64,000 nt of DNA. Origin: Magicicada septendecula (lineage: Eukaryota > Arthropoda > Insecta > Hemiptera > Cicadidae). Shown piece after piece: positions 11,715 to 24,246 of this stretch. The number at the start of each line of letters is the position of its first letter. The stretch's first letter is position 1. The position numbers were made by a program, and so were the translations under genes. Below the pieces are notes generated by a model, which worked only from the letters and a program-made list of their open reading frames with translations, searched no databases and was not told where the DNA came from. The DNA lies in NCBI GenBank assembly GCA_034769895.1, contig CM068372.1, positions 368,547,258 to 368,611,257 on the forward strand, read 5' to 3'.

Positions 11715-12299
11715 TATATACATATATAGGCCTATATATAGACTACACATGGCTCGTGGATGTGTGAAAGTTTTAATAACGAAGCCAAGGCGTGCGAAAC
11801 CATTTTATAATGAAGTCATATATAAAAGAGCCTGAGTTCATATATAATACATGCCATGCCAACAGTGTGGCTCATAATTATTTATTTCAAAACATACTCT
11901 TATATAAAGTTGATCTCTCTCTCTCTCAGACAACGCGCGCGCACACACATTACACATGAAATTATTGCAAGCGGTTTAGAAGACAGAGTGCGGCGGGAAC
12001 CGATTGCAGGAAGAGGCAGTTGGTTACCGTTATCAGTGTACCTATCAGCCCGATCCGATCCGATCACGATAACCGGGCGGTAGACGCAGGATAATTGGAG
12101 AACCGCACACAAACTGAGCCCGGACATGTTGCTCGACCTGCCCTCGTTTGTACCCGTCTTCGGCCAGACACTATCGGCCACTTTAATGTGTGAATAGGGT
12201 AAAGCGAATTTTAAACTCTCTTCTCGCACCCATAATTTTAATTTTCTCGCTCATGTCTCAACATTATTATTATTCCGGCTGTACAATGTTTACACACTT
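11715..12299. other. Non-coding stretch
   Basis: No recognised gene. There are short CT and CG-rich simple stretches near 11,911-11,946. The region around 11,980-12,150 is less AT-rich than its surroundings, but no exon could be supported. Confidence 0.4.
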
Positions 12300-12525
12300 T
12301 CCGGAACCAAAAATTACAGAACTGATTCCATCAATATAGTCTGAATTTCTTCTATCCAGGTGATCGGTGGTCTTCCTCTTTTCCTTCTTCCTGGTGGGGT
12401 CCATTCCATAACTCTCCTTGGCAGTCTTTCCTGTGTCATTCTTTTCGTGTGTCCATACCATTGTAATTTTTTTGTTTGATAAAATCAACAATTGAATTTT
12501 TCACATTCATTCTGACCTTAATGAC
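12300..12525 (-). mobile_element. LINE fragment, RT C-terminal tail (family 4)
   Basis: On the minus strand, 12,460-12,314 is an intact 48-codon tail plus stop. It reads WYGHTKRMTQERLPRRVMEW, then PPGRRKRGRPPITWIEEI, the usual end of an arthropod LINE reverse transcriptase. A related frame upstream (to about 12,520) gives VKNSIVDFIKQKNY, the preceding block, after a small frame break. Nothing of the catalytic domain remains. Confidence 0.75.
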
Positions 12526-14608
12526 AGAATGCGTGAAGTTCTCAATCTCAAAATGCTGATGTAAATATTTGCAAGCCTGACCCTGTCTGCGCTATCATGC
12601 AAGTACCTCGATCTAAGAAGCTCATATATTTTCCTCACAGTATCTGGTATGGAATACAAGGTACCCAGCAGCACGGAAAGTTAACGGACACGCGGAAATC
12701 CCCATTATTTTCATGAATTTCTTCCTTTCTAATGTGCATTGTAGGTATATTAACAAAACAACCGACAAACGGAGAACGCAATAGTGATAGATTTTTATTG
12801 TCAGCTTGCTAAGGCCGCTTCACAAGATTCAAACGCGTAAGTCAAAGACGGTGACAAAGAAGCCCGCATTACAATTGTTGATAACACAGCGAGAATCGCA
12901 AACATTGAGACTACCGCGCTGATGCTCACTTGATTCCGTTTCTTGTCGGAATCTCCATGGTTTGTTAGGCATGATGTAATTCACTGTGTTCCTATTCTTG
13001 TGCATTTGTCCGGTAGCTCACCGAAACTCTCTTTGCTTCGGCAGCGACGTCTTCCTTCCCTCCTTCCCTTACCTACGAACCGTCAGTACGTCTGAACCTC
13101 CGCCCCCAATCAGGGTCAAACTCCTCTGTTTCCAAAATTCTCTTGCATGTCCTACGTCACGGTTTGGTAAATTTTCAATATACGTCGCATAGGCCAGAGG
13201 GCAGACGGGAAGACCCACGGAAGATGAATGCCGCAGCTGCAGTCGAAACGTATGGATTTATAAGAGGACCACGGCCCAACAGCCCGGAAAATAAATTTGC
13301 TGAAACTGCTCTTTATCCTATAGGCCTATACTGTCTACTCTGTTGCAAAGGTTTTCTAGATCCTGATGGAGCCCTTTCCAGTCGTTGCCTTGCCAGTGAT
13401 GTTCAGGGTCAAAACACGACCCAAGTAGGCCTACTTGAAATTTGAGGTCTTTTGATATACCTTACTTGATTCTCAATGTTCAGGTTGAATCTATGGAGTC
13501 AAGGTTCATGTGTTCTTGTCTTTTCAAATGATATTTATAAACCTGCTATAATTTTTTTTTTTAGGACACCTGTGAGGTTGCATTCTCCAAATTCTTGGCG
13601 AACAACAGTATATCGTAATGCAAAGGAGGCGAGACGTTCGAATGTAACCCCAGTCCTACAGCGGCCCAATCTGATTCCATTCGTAATGTTATTATCCTTA
13701 TATTATTGTATATTATTTTATTACATGCACTATTTCTATAATATTATTGTGTTTGTTATTCTTATTAATTTTATTATTATTCAGTTTTAATCTCTGTGTG
13801 TCTGCTCTCAAGTGTGGCAACACCTTCGTCGTGCTTCTTTGTCACACTGCTATTTGTCGTGGTCCGGACGAGGCCTTTCGGTGTCCCCACCATTATCAAG
13901 TCTTAAACCGCGACAAACAAGTATACCCCAGAAACCCGTATAGGCCTATATACCCTAAACTTCATCCTGTTATTTGAAATTGCAGTCTCTGTAATTCCAG
14001 CTTTGTCGAGTTTACTTACTGAACTTCTACTTGACATGTTACGGACGAGGTCTTTCAGTGTTTACACGATTTTTCAAGTCCTAAACCACGATAACCACGG
14101 TCGTGGTTTAGTATGACATCTCGTACCTTAACCTATACTCCTTCGTGAACCTTCCATCACGATCGGTCACATCTGTAAACATCTCCTTCCTATTGGCTCA
14201 GCTCCGTTAACAAGGTTCACGAACCGCTAATAAACATGACAAAGATGGTGTTACGGAGACTGATAACACATATAACAACGTAAAGATGTGTTCTTCGGAA
14301 TCTTTTTTAACCTTACGCATATTAATTTCCACACAAGTACGTGTGTGTGTGTTGTGTGTATAAATAAGAAACAATGACGGGCGCGACAGGGGGAGGAGAC
14401 TAGCGAGGAAGGGAAGTCATTAAATATACATAAAGAGGCGGGAGAAGTGTGTGTATGCATGTGTGTGATAGATAGGTACGTATAACCCACGTGTGTGTGC
14501 GCGCTATAAGGCAATACGTACGTGTATGCAATACGTCCAACCGACCGTGCTGTCTCCTCCCTCCAGCGTGTCGTGTCGTGTCGTCACGCCCGTTAATTAC
14601 CCCAGTTA

Positions 14609-14611
<3 letters not shown>
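12526..14611. other. Non-coding stretch with a diverged direct repeat
   Basis: No gene was recognised. A segment of about 55 bp starting CGGACGAGGCCTTTCGGTGT at 13,865 recurs in diverged form at 14,042 (CGGACGAGGTCTTTCAGTGT), a spacing of 177 bp. TAGGCCTA occurs at about 13,321, 13,425 and 13,941. A short hairpin pairs AAACCACG with CGTGGTTT at about 14,082-14,109. Confidence 0.45.

Positions 14612-14654
<43 letters not shown>
14612..14654. repeat. (CA)n microsatellite
   Basis: About 21 uninterrupted CA units. Confidence 0.95.
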
Positions 14655-14655
<1 letters not shown>

Positions 14656-15179
14656 GGTGGAGACGGACGATACGGTAACGACAAAGTGACGTGTTATTTT
14701 ACAAATAATTACACAAGTTTCGTTATTTTCCTCCGACAGTTCGTCTTCTTCTTGTGATCCTACAGCATTTTAAAGAGCCTCAACCCGCATCTTAACTCGC
14801 TGCCATTCTTTCTTATGACGATTTCTTGTTTCCTACCTCGAAGCTCTGAAGTTCTCTTTAACTTCATCATTCCATTCCGTCTCCTCCTGGATCGCCCCTT
14901 CAGTCGTACACCCTCTGGTTGGTGTTGTCCTCTTTTATTTTACATAAGTGTTCCAGCCATGACATCATTTCATTTCTAACTTCTAATTTCTACATCAGGT
15001 TCAGAGCCGGGACTAAGTATTTATTTTGTCGATCCAGGCGAAGAATAACAGTGCCTTCCCTGTTTTCACTACAAAAGTGGCAACAATGTTACACCATGTC
15101 CAGGTGGCAAATTAGTATTAGTTGTGTTTTCTTAACTGTATTGAACACTTAAGGCAGCTACTATTTCTGTAGTAATATA
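14655..15179. other. Non-coding stretch, nothing recognised
   Basis: No motif, exon or repeat relationship could be supported here. Confidence 0.4.
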
Positions 15180-15760
15180 AACATTGTAGAGATCACAACT
15201 ATGCAGTAAACAATAAAAATTCCGAACATTCGGATTTGAGTTACAATTCCTTTTAGTGGATTTTTAGTGGATAAAACCTTGCTGGATTTTTATATTTTTT
15301 CAAATTTTTGATCTTTTATTATGGGTCCTGGGGTACCAAAATTTTTAAATTTCCTAAACTTATACATTACATTTAGACATCAGTTAAAATTCTTTTTAAT
15401 TTGATCATCCTTCCGAGTTTTTGCGATTTTCACTACCTTTTTAGGCCCCGACGTCTAAAAATTTAGTAATTTTTAAAAATGAACACAATAATCAGATTGT
15501 GGTTTAAATTCCATTTAATCTGACATCCACATGGTCTTTTCCGATTTTATCACTCTTTTGAGACCCCACTCTCACATTTCTGCTTCCCACTTTTGGACGG
15601 ATCAACCTAAAAATAAAAAAATAAAAATAATAATAGGGTTCTGTAGGGTACAAGTATGGGAATGCGTCCAAAGTTTCAAGAAAATCGGTTGACAGACAGA
15701 CATACAGATGCTAAACGGTCGAGTCAAAACTGACACGTGCTTCACTCTTTCAATTAGCGA
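15180..15760 (+). repeat. Unclassified dispersed repeat, copy A
   Basis: It starts around a CATTCGGATTTGAGTTACAA motif and runs through several blocks of the type 'GGCCC-x-GA ... AAAAATTT'. It ends with AAAATCGGTTGACAGACAGA and a GACACGTGCTTC-like terminus. The same order of blocks occurs in copies C (plus) and E (plus), and reversed in copies B and D. No coding potential is visible, so it is probably a non-autonomous element or the non-coding end of a larger one. Class unknown. Confidence 0.6.
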
Positions 15761-16114
15761 AACAACTTGTCACAAATTACAAATAAGAAAAATTAAAATA
15801 AAATTACAACTAGCCTTAATATTAAACAGAAAACAACTATGAACTGTGAGTGAAAATTATTTATTATACAGTAACCCTATTACAAAGCGAATAAAGTCGA
15901 ATTAAATCAAAATGTAAAGAACGGTTTCAAATTGAATAAAAGACATAGGCCTATCATAATCGAAGGTAGGCTAATCGATTAATGCTGTTGAAATAATTAG
16001 TGGAATTTAGTAAGTATTTACCTGAGACGTAGGCTCTAGGTTGGATGGAGATATCATAGTAGGCCTATGTACTAGTAAGCTCAGTGAACAACGTGTAAGC
16101 TATATATTATTACA
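15761..16114. other. AT-rich spacer
   Basis: Nothing recognised except two TAGGCCTA sites (about 15,945 and 16,062). Confidence 0.45.
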
Positions 16115-16790
16115 CTATATTATTTATTTAATATTTATAAATATTTTACATCAAGATATATTATTTCCTTACTTGAAACATGTTTCCTTACTTTGTTCCT
16201 TACGGGAAGCAAATATTGTTCCCATCCTCGGCCATCTTAATTTTGGACCTTGTTGAATATTTGTGTTCAAGTTGGTTCTTGCTTTCACTTCTTGTTGCTT
16301 TTTGATAGTTTAAATTGGTATTATTGTGTGTGGGTGTGGTATATGGATTTGTTTTTTGAGTGTTTCCGAATTTAAATATTTTAAAAATTGTGTCGTGTTT
16401 TGTTTTGACTAGTATTTGTTTAGGTATTAGTTTATCTTGTGTTTATATATTTGTAAATTTTCCCATATATTCATTATTGCGTCTTTGTGTGGTATATGCT
16501 TTATAATATATAAATAAAAATTTATAAATATAAATATAACATATATTTTATAAATGTATTAATCAAAATATATACACCACACCTACACACAATAATACCA
16601 ATTTAAACTACCAAAACCCAACAGTTAGCATAGCAACTACTAACCTGAACACAAATATTCAACAAGGTCCAAAATTAAGATGGCTGAGGATGTGAAACAT
16701 GGGCCTATTGGATTCCCGAAACATGTTCCAAGTAAGGAATTAATATATCTTGATAGTAAAATAGTTATAAACATTAAATAAATAATATAG
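16115..16790. repeat. Fold-back element with inverted arms of about 230 bp
   Basis: The left arm (16,115 to about 16,355) and right arm (about 16,562-16,790) are inverted copies. Both contain CATCTTAATTTTGGACCTTG, GTTGAATATTTGTGTTCA and TTTAAATTGGTATTATTGTG in matching order. The central spacer is about 205 bp and AT-rich. The left arm and the part after it (to about 16,505) are also related to 18,441-18,880. The element looks like a non-autonomous fold-back or MITE-type transposon. No protein is encoded. Confidence 0.75.
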
Positions 16791-18040
16791 GCTATGTACC
16801 ACAAAATTCATTGCAGCAAAAAGTGTTTGTACATTATATTAGTAGACTATTTATATTATTAGATAAACTTCGATATTAGAAACTTTCCAATCCAATATTA
16901 GAAACTTTACAAAAATCATTATTACTTCACCAATTTCGTTTTAGTAAACAAGCGTAGAGCAGACAATCGTGTAATAAACGTTAAACATTCCAAACATTTA
17001 GTCAAATCACGATAAACGAACGTAAATCTCCAGCAAACGCTGTGCATTTTGCTTTCGATCACAAACAAATGGAATTGCACGCTACAACAATCGGGTCATT
17101 TGCGCGCGACCCGCACAAAGAAACAGTCCTCTCCACTTTGTCGTTAAGTTCGTTCGTGCCACATTCCGAAACGTTACACAAAAAAATCTTTTAACATTAT
17201 TTAGGTCAGAAGCAAAGAACTGGTTTGTGTTCAGCAGCCGGCCAGTTCTTTCTCCCAAATATATAAAACCCAATGCGTTCCTCAGTAACATAATATCTAC
17301 CACCATTTACTCTTCCCGTCAGTCTTCGCCTCGGGTAATTATTTTAATGCGTATCACTGCTTATTTTGTTTTTGTTTCACTTATTCCACCAGATTTAATT
17401 CTCTCTCTACGTAACTCTTTCTTTCTACCATTTTAGCTATCTTCGTAACAGCTTGTCTATTTATAGGTCTAACCATGTCTTGGCCCGGTTAAAATGGGCC
17501 TTGCCACGGAAAAATATGAAAGATTTGAAAATTTTTACACTTGTTTAATGGTGTCTGGTGAAGATTATATCAAAAGTTCGTCCTAGTGAAGAGATTAGCT
17601 ATAGCCAACGTATTGAGCCCAGTTTTTGGTTTTTCGTAAATATCTCGAAATCAATTGATCAAATACCAAAAGTTCGTACCCAAATTAAAGCTGATCAACC
17701 TTCCAACAAAAATAGCCCTATTTACTTTTATTGTATCTCTAATAATTTCCAAAATAATTGGGTGTGACATTTGTACAGTTTTCAACATTTTTTGCTATGT
17801 TTCCTGATACAAATTACAATTACTACATTACTTCTGAACCGTTGGTTTTTTCGAGAAAGTGCTCATAGACAATCTCTTCATAAAATTGTAACAATCTCTT
17901 CAAAATGGGTATCTTACTTAATATTTATCTCCAGCAGGTCATCACATATAGCCCTAGCTGAAATTATAGCAGTTCAACAGATCCATCTGAATATTAGCAG
18001 ATTATATTGTTCCATACCGTACACAATAAGCTAGGCCTAT
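16791..18040. other. Non-coding stretch
   Basis: No recognised gene or repeat relative. Short frames at 17,227-18,034 have no domain or splice support. Confidence 0.4.
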
Positions 18041-18152
18041 ATAGGCTACTTATATTCAAACACGTTTTGCTACAGTCTATTTCTTGATGCATATACTTAT
18101 AATTTATTTAATATTTATAAATTCAAATAAGGGAAAAACATCTTGAGGTAAA

Positions 18153-18185
<33 letters not shown>

Positions 18186-18223
18186 CACTATCTGCTACAG
18201 TCCGTTTCTTGATGTATATAATA
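18041..18223. repeat. Partial copies of the fold-back family plus (AT)n
   Basis: The phrase GCTACAGTCTATTTCTTGATG at 18,069 recurs near 18,194. A reversed arm end (ACATCTTGAGGTAAA) lies at about 18,138. A short (AT)n run at about 18,158-18,184 separates them. Confidence 0.55.
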
Positions 18224-18424
18224 CATTTAATATTTATAATTAAATTTACCTCAAGATATTATTTTTCTATTTGGAACATGTTTCTAGAGTTCCTGTTCTC
18301 TCATCTTCAGCCTTCGCGATGATGAGATGAGAGAAGGCTGAAGATGAGAGAACAGGAACTCTCGAAACATGTTCCAAATAGAAAAATAATATCTTGAGGT
18401 AAATTTAATTATAAATATTAAATG
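18224..18424. repeat. Near-perfect 201-bp hairpin, 91-bp arms
   Basis: The left arm 18,224-18,314 (starting CATTTAATATTTATAATTAA) and right arm 18,334-18,424 are reverse complements with one mismatch found by eye (CTAGAG against CTCGAG). The loop is 19 bases. A transcript would fold into a long, almost perfect stem. It belongs to the same family as the arms at 16,115-16,790 and 18,441-18,540. The near identity of the arms points to a recent origin or to arm-to-arm gene conversion. Confidence 0.9.
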
Positions 18425-18440
18425 TAATATATATATATTA

Positions 18441-18880
18441 CATTTAATATTTATAATGAATTTACCTCAAGATATTTTTTCCTTATTAGGAACACGTTTC
18501 GGGTACCATCTTGTACCCATCCTCAGCCTTCCGGTTTTTGTGTCTAGTGAAGTACATATGTGTTGGTTGACTATTATTATTGTGGCTTCCTGTTGGCTTC
18601 TGGTACTTCAAATTGGTTTTATTGTGTGTGATTGTGGTGTATATGTTAGTTTTTTGTGTATTTTCAATGTTGAGGTGCTTTGAATATTGTGTCATGTTTT
18701 GTATTGATTTGTATTGGTTCAGATATTAGTTTGTTTTGTGTTTTATGTTTATATATTTGTAAATTTTCCCAAATGTTCATTATGGATGAATGCCTTTGTG
18801 TGGTATATGTTTTATTAGTGTCACATTGGTTATGTGTGGGAATTATACTGTGTTGCAACAATACATATATTTGGATATTT
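18441..18880 (+). repeat. Single-arm copy of the fold-back family
   Basis: It begins with the same CATTTAATATTTATAAT arm, passes through ACCTCAAGATATTTTTTCCT and CATCCTCAGCCTTCC, and continues with a longer tail. That tail (TTATTGTGTGTGATTGTGGTG ... TTTGTAAATTTTCCCA ... TTTGTGTGGTATATG) matches the tail after the left arm at 16,320-16,505. No coding function is evident. Confidence 0.65.
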
Positions 18881-19652
18881 GCCCAGGGCGGTATGTTTGT
18901 AAATATTTAGCATAGAAAAATATATGATGAACAGTTTTTAACAATATTATGCAGGACAAGAATTGTCGGAAAGCGTACACTGTGTGTTTGTGTGTGTGAA
19001 CGCAAGCTACGACAGGCAAGAATCTACAATGGGGTGATGCGTACGAATTCTCTGTAATCAGGTTTCAACCGGATAAAAATAAACTAATTAATACGTTTTA
19101 AACCTGTGAACAAAGACTTACCCCAATCATAAAAACACCATTACATTAAGGAATTTTTAACGAATATAGTGATGTAAAAGTATTGCAGAAATTTGCAATA
19201 ATAAAGACGCCAGGTAATTTAATGTTAATTACTAGTGTAATTAAATAATAATTAATAAGTTTGTTACATGTGAGTGAGCAGAAAAAAATTACGCAAACGA
19301 TGATATCGCTCGTGGTACGAGCATGTTTACAAAATCGCGAAAATGAACCAAAAAGTGATTTGTAATAAAAAGGACGCTTTGCACGAAGTGACAATATCTA
19401 ACAGGTCGAAAACAGTCCTGGACTTGTCAGATTGCCGTCCAGTATAAATACCACCGGCAATTTTGGGGCGGTCTCAGAGACTCAAGAAATCTTCACACAA
19501 CGTCACGCTGCCGGTCTGCCGACTGATCGACATCTTTACCACACACACCAAGCTTATGGAGGAACTCTGGACCATCACAAACAACAAACCGTAGAGACAG
19601 AGAACACAGCATCAGCATCATCATCATCATCATCAAATTCTCAGGATTCAGG

Positions 19653-19657
<5 letters not shown>
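18881..19657. other. Non-coding stretch
   Basis: Nothing recognised apart from a short TATAAATA string at about 19,443 and a (CAT)n run near 19,613-19,634. Neither is enough to call a promoter or gene. Confidence 0.4.

Positions 19658-19688
<31 letters not shown>
19658..19688. repeat. (CA)n microsatellite
   Basis: About 15 CA units, preceded by a (TCA)n run. Confidence 0.9.
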
Positions 19689-19691
<3 letters not shown>

Positions 19692-20487
19692 ACGGTAACG
19701 TCGGCAGTACGCAGGTGATGAATAAACAATTATATTTTTTTGTTTGTGAAAAGAACTCTCAGAAAGAAACTTATATCTGAACAGTAAAGACTTAAAGTTT
19801 TAAATATAATTACTGTACATAAATTTAAAGGGTAGTTAAAGAAAATAATTTAATTTAACAAGCAAATTTAAAAATACTAATCTTTTGTTGTATATTAAAA
19901 TTTGGGTGTGTCAATAGAAATAAATAATAGGTTGGAAGTAAATGTTATATTTTTTTATTTTGTTTAGAGCAACAATTAATTTTATTCTTGAGATTGAGTA
20001 TTATTTTTGTTTGTAAATGAGTTGCTATTATTTAAAATTTGAGTCAAAGTCAGACACACTGAAATAAAAAGATTTACAAAATTTGTTTAACATGTCTGCT
20101 TAGCTAGTAAGATTATATGGTTGTTTATTTTATGTATATGTCATGAACAGCGTAGAAGGTTACATTGTATTTGTGTAGATTTATAAAAAAAAATATTTTT
20201 ATTTATCTAAGATTCGAATTTTTTAATATTTGCATATTTTTTATTAATATTAATAAATCATAGAATGATTATTTTGAAACGGTTTTAATTAATTATTTCA
20301 TGTCAACAACATCTCACTCCTCTTTGAAAATTATTTAATTATTGTGCAAATACATATACTTGACTCAACGAGAATAAAAAAAATCCTGCGGCCTGGCCGG
20401 TGTAATACACTTCATAGTTGCGTTGAGTACATGGTAATGTATTTGTGTGAATTTTTGAAATACTTGTAACGTTGTTGTAACGTTGTT
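19689..20487. other. AT-rich non-coding stretch
   Basis: Nothing recognised. Confidence 0.45.
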
Positions 20488-20645
20488 AGTTTCGGTCTAA
20501 TAAAAATGCAATTTTTATGCGAAGTTTCGAGATGTATTTTATCTCATATTCATGCCTGCAAGTTGATATCGAGTTTCGGTCTAACAAAAATACAGTTTTT
20601 ATGCGAAGTTTCGAGATGTACTTTATCTCATATTCATGCCTGCAA
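20488..20645. repeat. Two-copy tandem repeat, 84-bp period
   Basis: The unit begins AGTTTCGGTCTAA and contains TTTTTATGCGAAGTTTCGAG and CTCATATTCATGCCTGCAA. Copy 1 is 20,488-20,571. Copy 2 starts at 20,572 and differs at only a few positions. Confidence 0.9.
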
Positions 20646-21639
20646 CATAAAATATAAAGTAATATAATTTATTGTAGTGAGAATTATAATTATGTATGTG
20701 TATATATAGTATACCATATGTAATAATGCCTGTATTATATCAAGGAATAAATAAATTATTAAAATATTTTATTAAAAAAACTGTTTCAGTGACATCCAGT
20801 GCGCCTGATCATGCGCCTACGCCTAACATGAGCGTAGAAATAGGATTGTTTAGGGAATTCAGACCACTTCCCCCGAAGTTTGCAATGCAGTTTAAAGAGA
20901 TAATGGGAATTACATATTTTATTATCCTTTCAAAGGAGATCTAAATATTATTTATGATAAGCAGTAATAATTAATTGTATGTATCTATAGATATGTTGTT
21001 AGGAGATTGGTGAACACAATACACTTGTCACTTCCAATTTTATTTGAACCACCTCCGGAATGGAAGTCGGCTTACGCCCATGTGCCTACCCACCTACCAT
21101 AGTACAGTCTTTATTTACCAGGTAGGAAATGCAGAAGAAAAAAATTTACTAATACAGTACGAACAATGTGGCTGAATATAGGTGTTGTGTAAGTAAAAAA
21201 AAAATAAAAAATAAATAGTTACTCGATCAGAAAGTTACGCTAAAAATAATAGTGCACGGTACAGAGATGCAAGGGCTGGCAGGAAACAGGCAAACTTACT
21301 CAGTAGAACACAAGAAAACACAAAATTGTTTACTTTTCTTTCATAAAAATGTGTCAAAATTACCTCTTTTTATCTTCACTTGTCTGACTGTCACGAGCGC
21401 TTTCCATTTTAAAAGCGTCGTCATTGCCATCTCCCTGTCTCTCTAGCAACGTACTATCGCAAAACAAATTTCATTTAATTTTCTAATTTCTTGTTCTTGT
21501 TGTTATTCATTTACACTTCAATGTGTAGGTCGTTAAACCTGTTCCGGTACCACCCAGTCGCCCCCCCCCCGGTCAGTACTGGATAATCGCTTCAGTTAAT
21601 CTATCCTAAAGCAATACCTGAAAAATAAAAAAATTAAAA
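20646..21639. other. Non-coding stretch
   Basis: No gene or repeat recognised. A short C run lies near 21,562-21,571. Confidence 0.4.
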
Positions 21640-22052
21640 AAATAAAACACGGAAGGATACCCGAATGAAATTTTATAAAACTGTGGCTGTCCCTACATTT
21701 CTGTATGCTAGTGAAACATGGACTCTTGGTAAAAGGAACGTGCAGAGGATTGAGGCAGTCGAAATGAAATTTCTAGGACGGACGCAAGGTTGTTCTCTCT
21801 TGGATAGGAGAAGGAACGAGGATATTAGACGCGATTTAAACATTGTATCGTTGCACCAGAAGACTGAAGACCACAGAAGGAGATGGTGTGAACATTTGAA
21901 TCGCAAGCCTGATATCCGTCTGCCTGTGGCAGCCTTGGGTTATCACCTTACTGGGAAGAGAGATGTCGGTAGACCGAGGAGGAGATGAGTTCCGGAACAG
22001 GTCTAGGGCCTCGTCCTTGGAGTGGTGATGATGATGATGATGATAATGATGA
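21640..22052 (+). mobile_element. 5'-truncated LINE, RT C-terminal region (family 2)
   Basis: Open from MKFYKTVAVPTFLYASETWTL (the block just after the RT thumb) through AVEMKFLGRTQGCSLLDRRRN to GKRDVGRPRRR, with a stop just after. The non-coding tail contains TTCCGGAACAGGTCTAGG and CCTTGGAGTGGTGATGATG and ends in (GAT)n. Related copies are at 37,441-37,531 (tail only), 38,685-39,145 and 54,137-54,441. The catalytic domain is missing. Confidence 0.82.
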
Positions 22053-22109
22053 GCAATACCATCACCAAACCAAACTTAAAGGCAGCAATTATTAAAGTAC
22101 TGGTACTAT

Positions 22110-22260
22110 CTTCTTCTACAATGTGAAGCGATTGAACAAAGGGTATTTCTTCCACTCCAAGTTCTTCTCTTACGTCCTCATATCTTCACTTGTCTTCGGA
22201 ACGGAGTGTAATTTAAAGTATTCCAGCACTTCGAATTTTACTGCGGCCACTCGTTGATAT
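22110..22260 (-). mobile_element. Possible LINE fragment
   Basis: The minus-strand translation around 22,255-22,130 gives AVKFEVLEYFKLHSVPKTSE and an LEWKKYP-like end after a break. It resembles the EMKFLR ... RNEDIR block of the other LINEs, but is too short to be sure. Confidence 0.35.
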
Positions 22261-24246
22261 CAGTGTCAATGCTGGAGTAGCAACTATCTAATAACGTTTA
22301 TACACGTGTTGCTTCTTATGATATTTCTTAACGTATTTTTAACTCGACTGTTTGGTATTTGTCTGTCTGTCTATTTATCTATCTGTTATCATATATTTCC
22401 CTTTGTTCACACCTTCGGACCCATTTTATTGCTCTTAGCTAGTTCAGAATTATTGACATTCCGTTTTACTACTATTTTCTACGGAGACCGAACTTGTCCT
22501 CCTTCAAGTTATTATTAATTTTCTCCATCCCGAGATCGTTTCGTCTGAACATTAAACCTCTTTCTACATGAAAATTGTTTGTCTTTTTTTTATATATAGA
22601 CTTTATGTTTTCTACTCTTTTCTTCACATTTTGTAAACCTTAATTTTCTCTAGCGCTTTCCGACTGAGTATCAACCTTCCTTCTTCCACTCATCTCATTC
22701 ATATTTCTCTTCCTCTCTATCCTTTCCTCATATACACTTATAAATTTTAAACCTGTATACTTATAAGCTCAATAAACATATTTCCATCGAGAATGTCAAA
22801 AATCAAACAATTGCAGACAAACAACTTGTCTCAAAATAAGTGAATAAAATTATACCTAAAAATATTACATTTCTCCACTGATGATATCTCAAACTGATTA
22901 ATACGGTTGCTTGATCAATTAAATTGTACCATTTAACAAGAAAAAACATTACGAGCATTACAAGAAACACATTTCAAAATAAAAACATCTTTTCGTGGTT
23001 GCTTCATTGCTTCATTATCAATGGAACTAGATAAATTTGAGAACTGGTTCGCAGTTGCAATTTCTAGGCAACATTTCATTTCAAGAACCGTGGTAATAAG
23101 TTTTTGAGTTGAACTGTTAAGGAAAAAACATCATTTAAAAATATCGTAATCGAAGGATGCGAAGAAAAAGAAAATACTTTAATTAACAATAAATTAGTTA
23201 CTCTTAACATCATACGTTCTTCGTATACTGAAGAAAAGACAACTTTTTAATTCTCAGATTTATTGCTTAAATTAATGCCCGCGGGTTGGCTTCTATAGAC
23301 ATAAACAAAGATTACGAAACAATACTTATATTTTTCGATTATAAAACCTTATTAATATAAATTGGATTAATTCTGAAAACTTTTATGGCTTTACATACAT
23401 AAAATATTTTACGTTTCCGAACATATTACATTTATTTTATGTACAAAAGATGAAAAATTTTATGTCAAACACATAACTCTGTGCGCTTGTAACGAAGAAA
23501 ACGATTCATCATTGTAAAACAAAATAGGGAGAATAAGGGAAGAAGAAGAATAAATAGAAAAGAAAACTAAAAAGAAGAAGAAGAGGAAATGCTGACTAAG
23601 AATGGATCTGTAGTCTCTTACTGGTGCCACAGAATCGATAGTTATAAAACTTAGTTGTTACTATTATTGTTATTGTTATAACTGTATGGATGTATCTGTC
23701 CGGTTGAGTAAAATTTATGAGAACAAATTTTTTTTAATAAAAATGAAATACGGATCGAACAGCTCGTCGTCTTTAAAGAGGAAAAATAAAACTGGGTAAG
23801 TTAAGATGTTATCATGTTAGCATTGTAACATTTACACCGCAGACAGATTCTGTATTCAACCATAAAATTCTGGTCACATTTATTAGTTTACTTAGATATG
23901 TGGTTAGCTGTAAATGTGAATTATTACGATGTATCTAAATAAGTCTGAAACATTTTCCTGATTGAACACCATTTCCTGTTGTCAATATTAACGGTACTAA
24001 GGCCGTTTGGAAGCTCTACGCGTCGTTGGAATTAGAAAATCATTTTCTTTCTTTTTCTTCTTAGCGGGTACTTAAGATTCGGACGTTAAGATTAGAAATA
24101 ATGCATATCAAATCCAATATTTGACTATCAGGAGCTGTTTAATCATTTCTTCGCTTGTGAATTCGCGGAGTTTGATAACTTGTTTTGATCTCTAGTAACT
24201 AAATCGAGCACTTTTCTCCGCCATGGATGCTTCTTTATTAACCTAT
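22261..24246. other. Long AT-rich stretch with no recognised gene
   Basis: No splice-bounded exon, transposon motif or tandem repeat was recognised on either strand. A short purine-rich (GAA-like) run lies near 23,540-23,590. Confidence 0.4.

Noticed and set aside
12525..12690. Minus-strand open stretch of about 55 codons (contains VRKIYELLRSRYLH)
   Set aside because: It looks somewhat protein-like and lies upstream of a LINE tail, but I could not link it to a LINE or host family. Left unannotated.
19432..19460. TATAAATA as a promoter
   Set aside because: A single AT-rich match with no downstream coding exon or initiator context.
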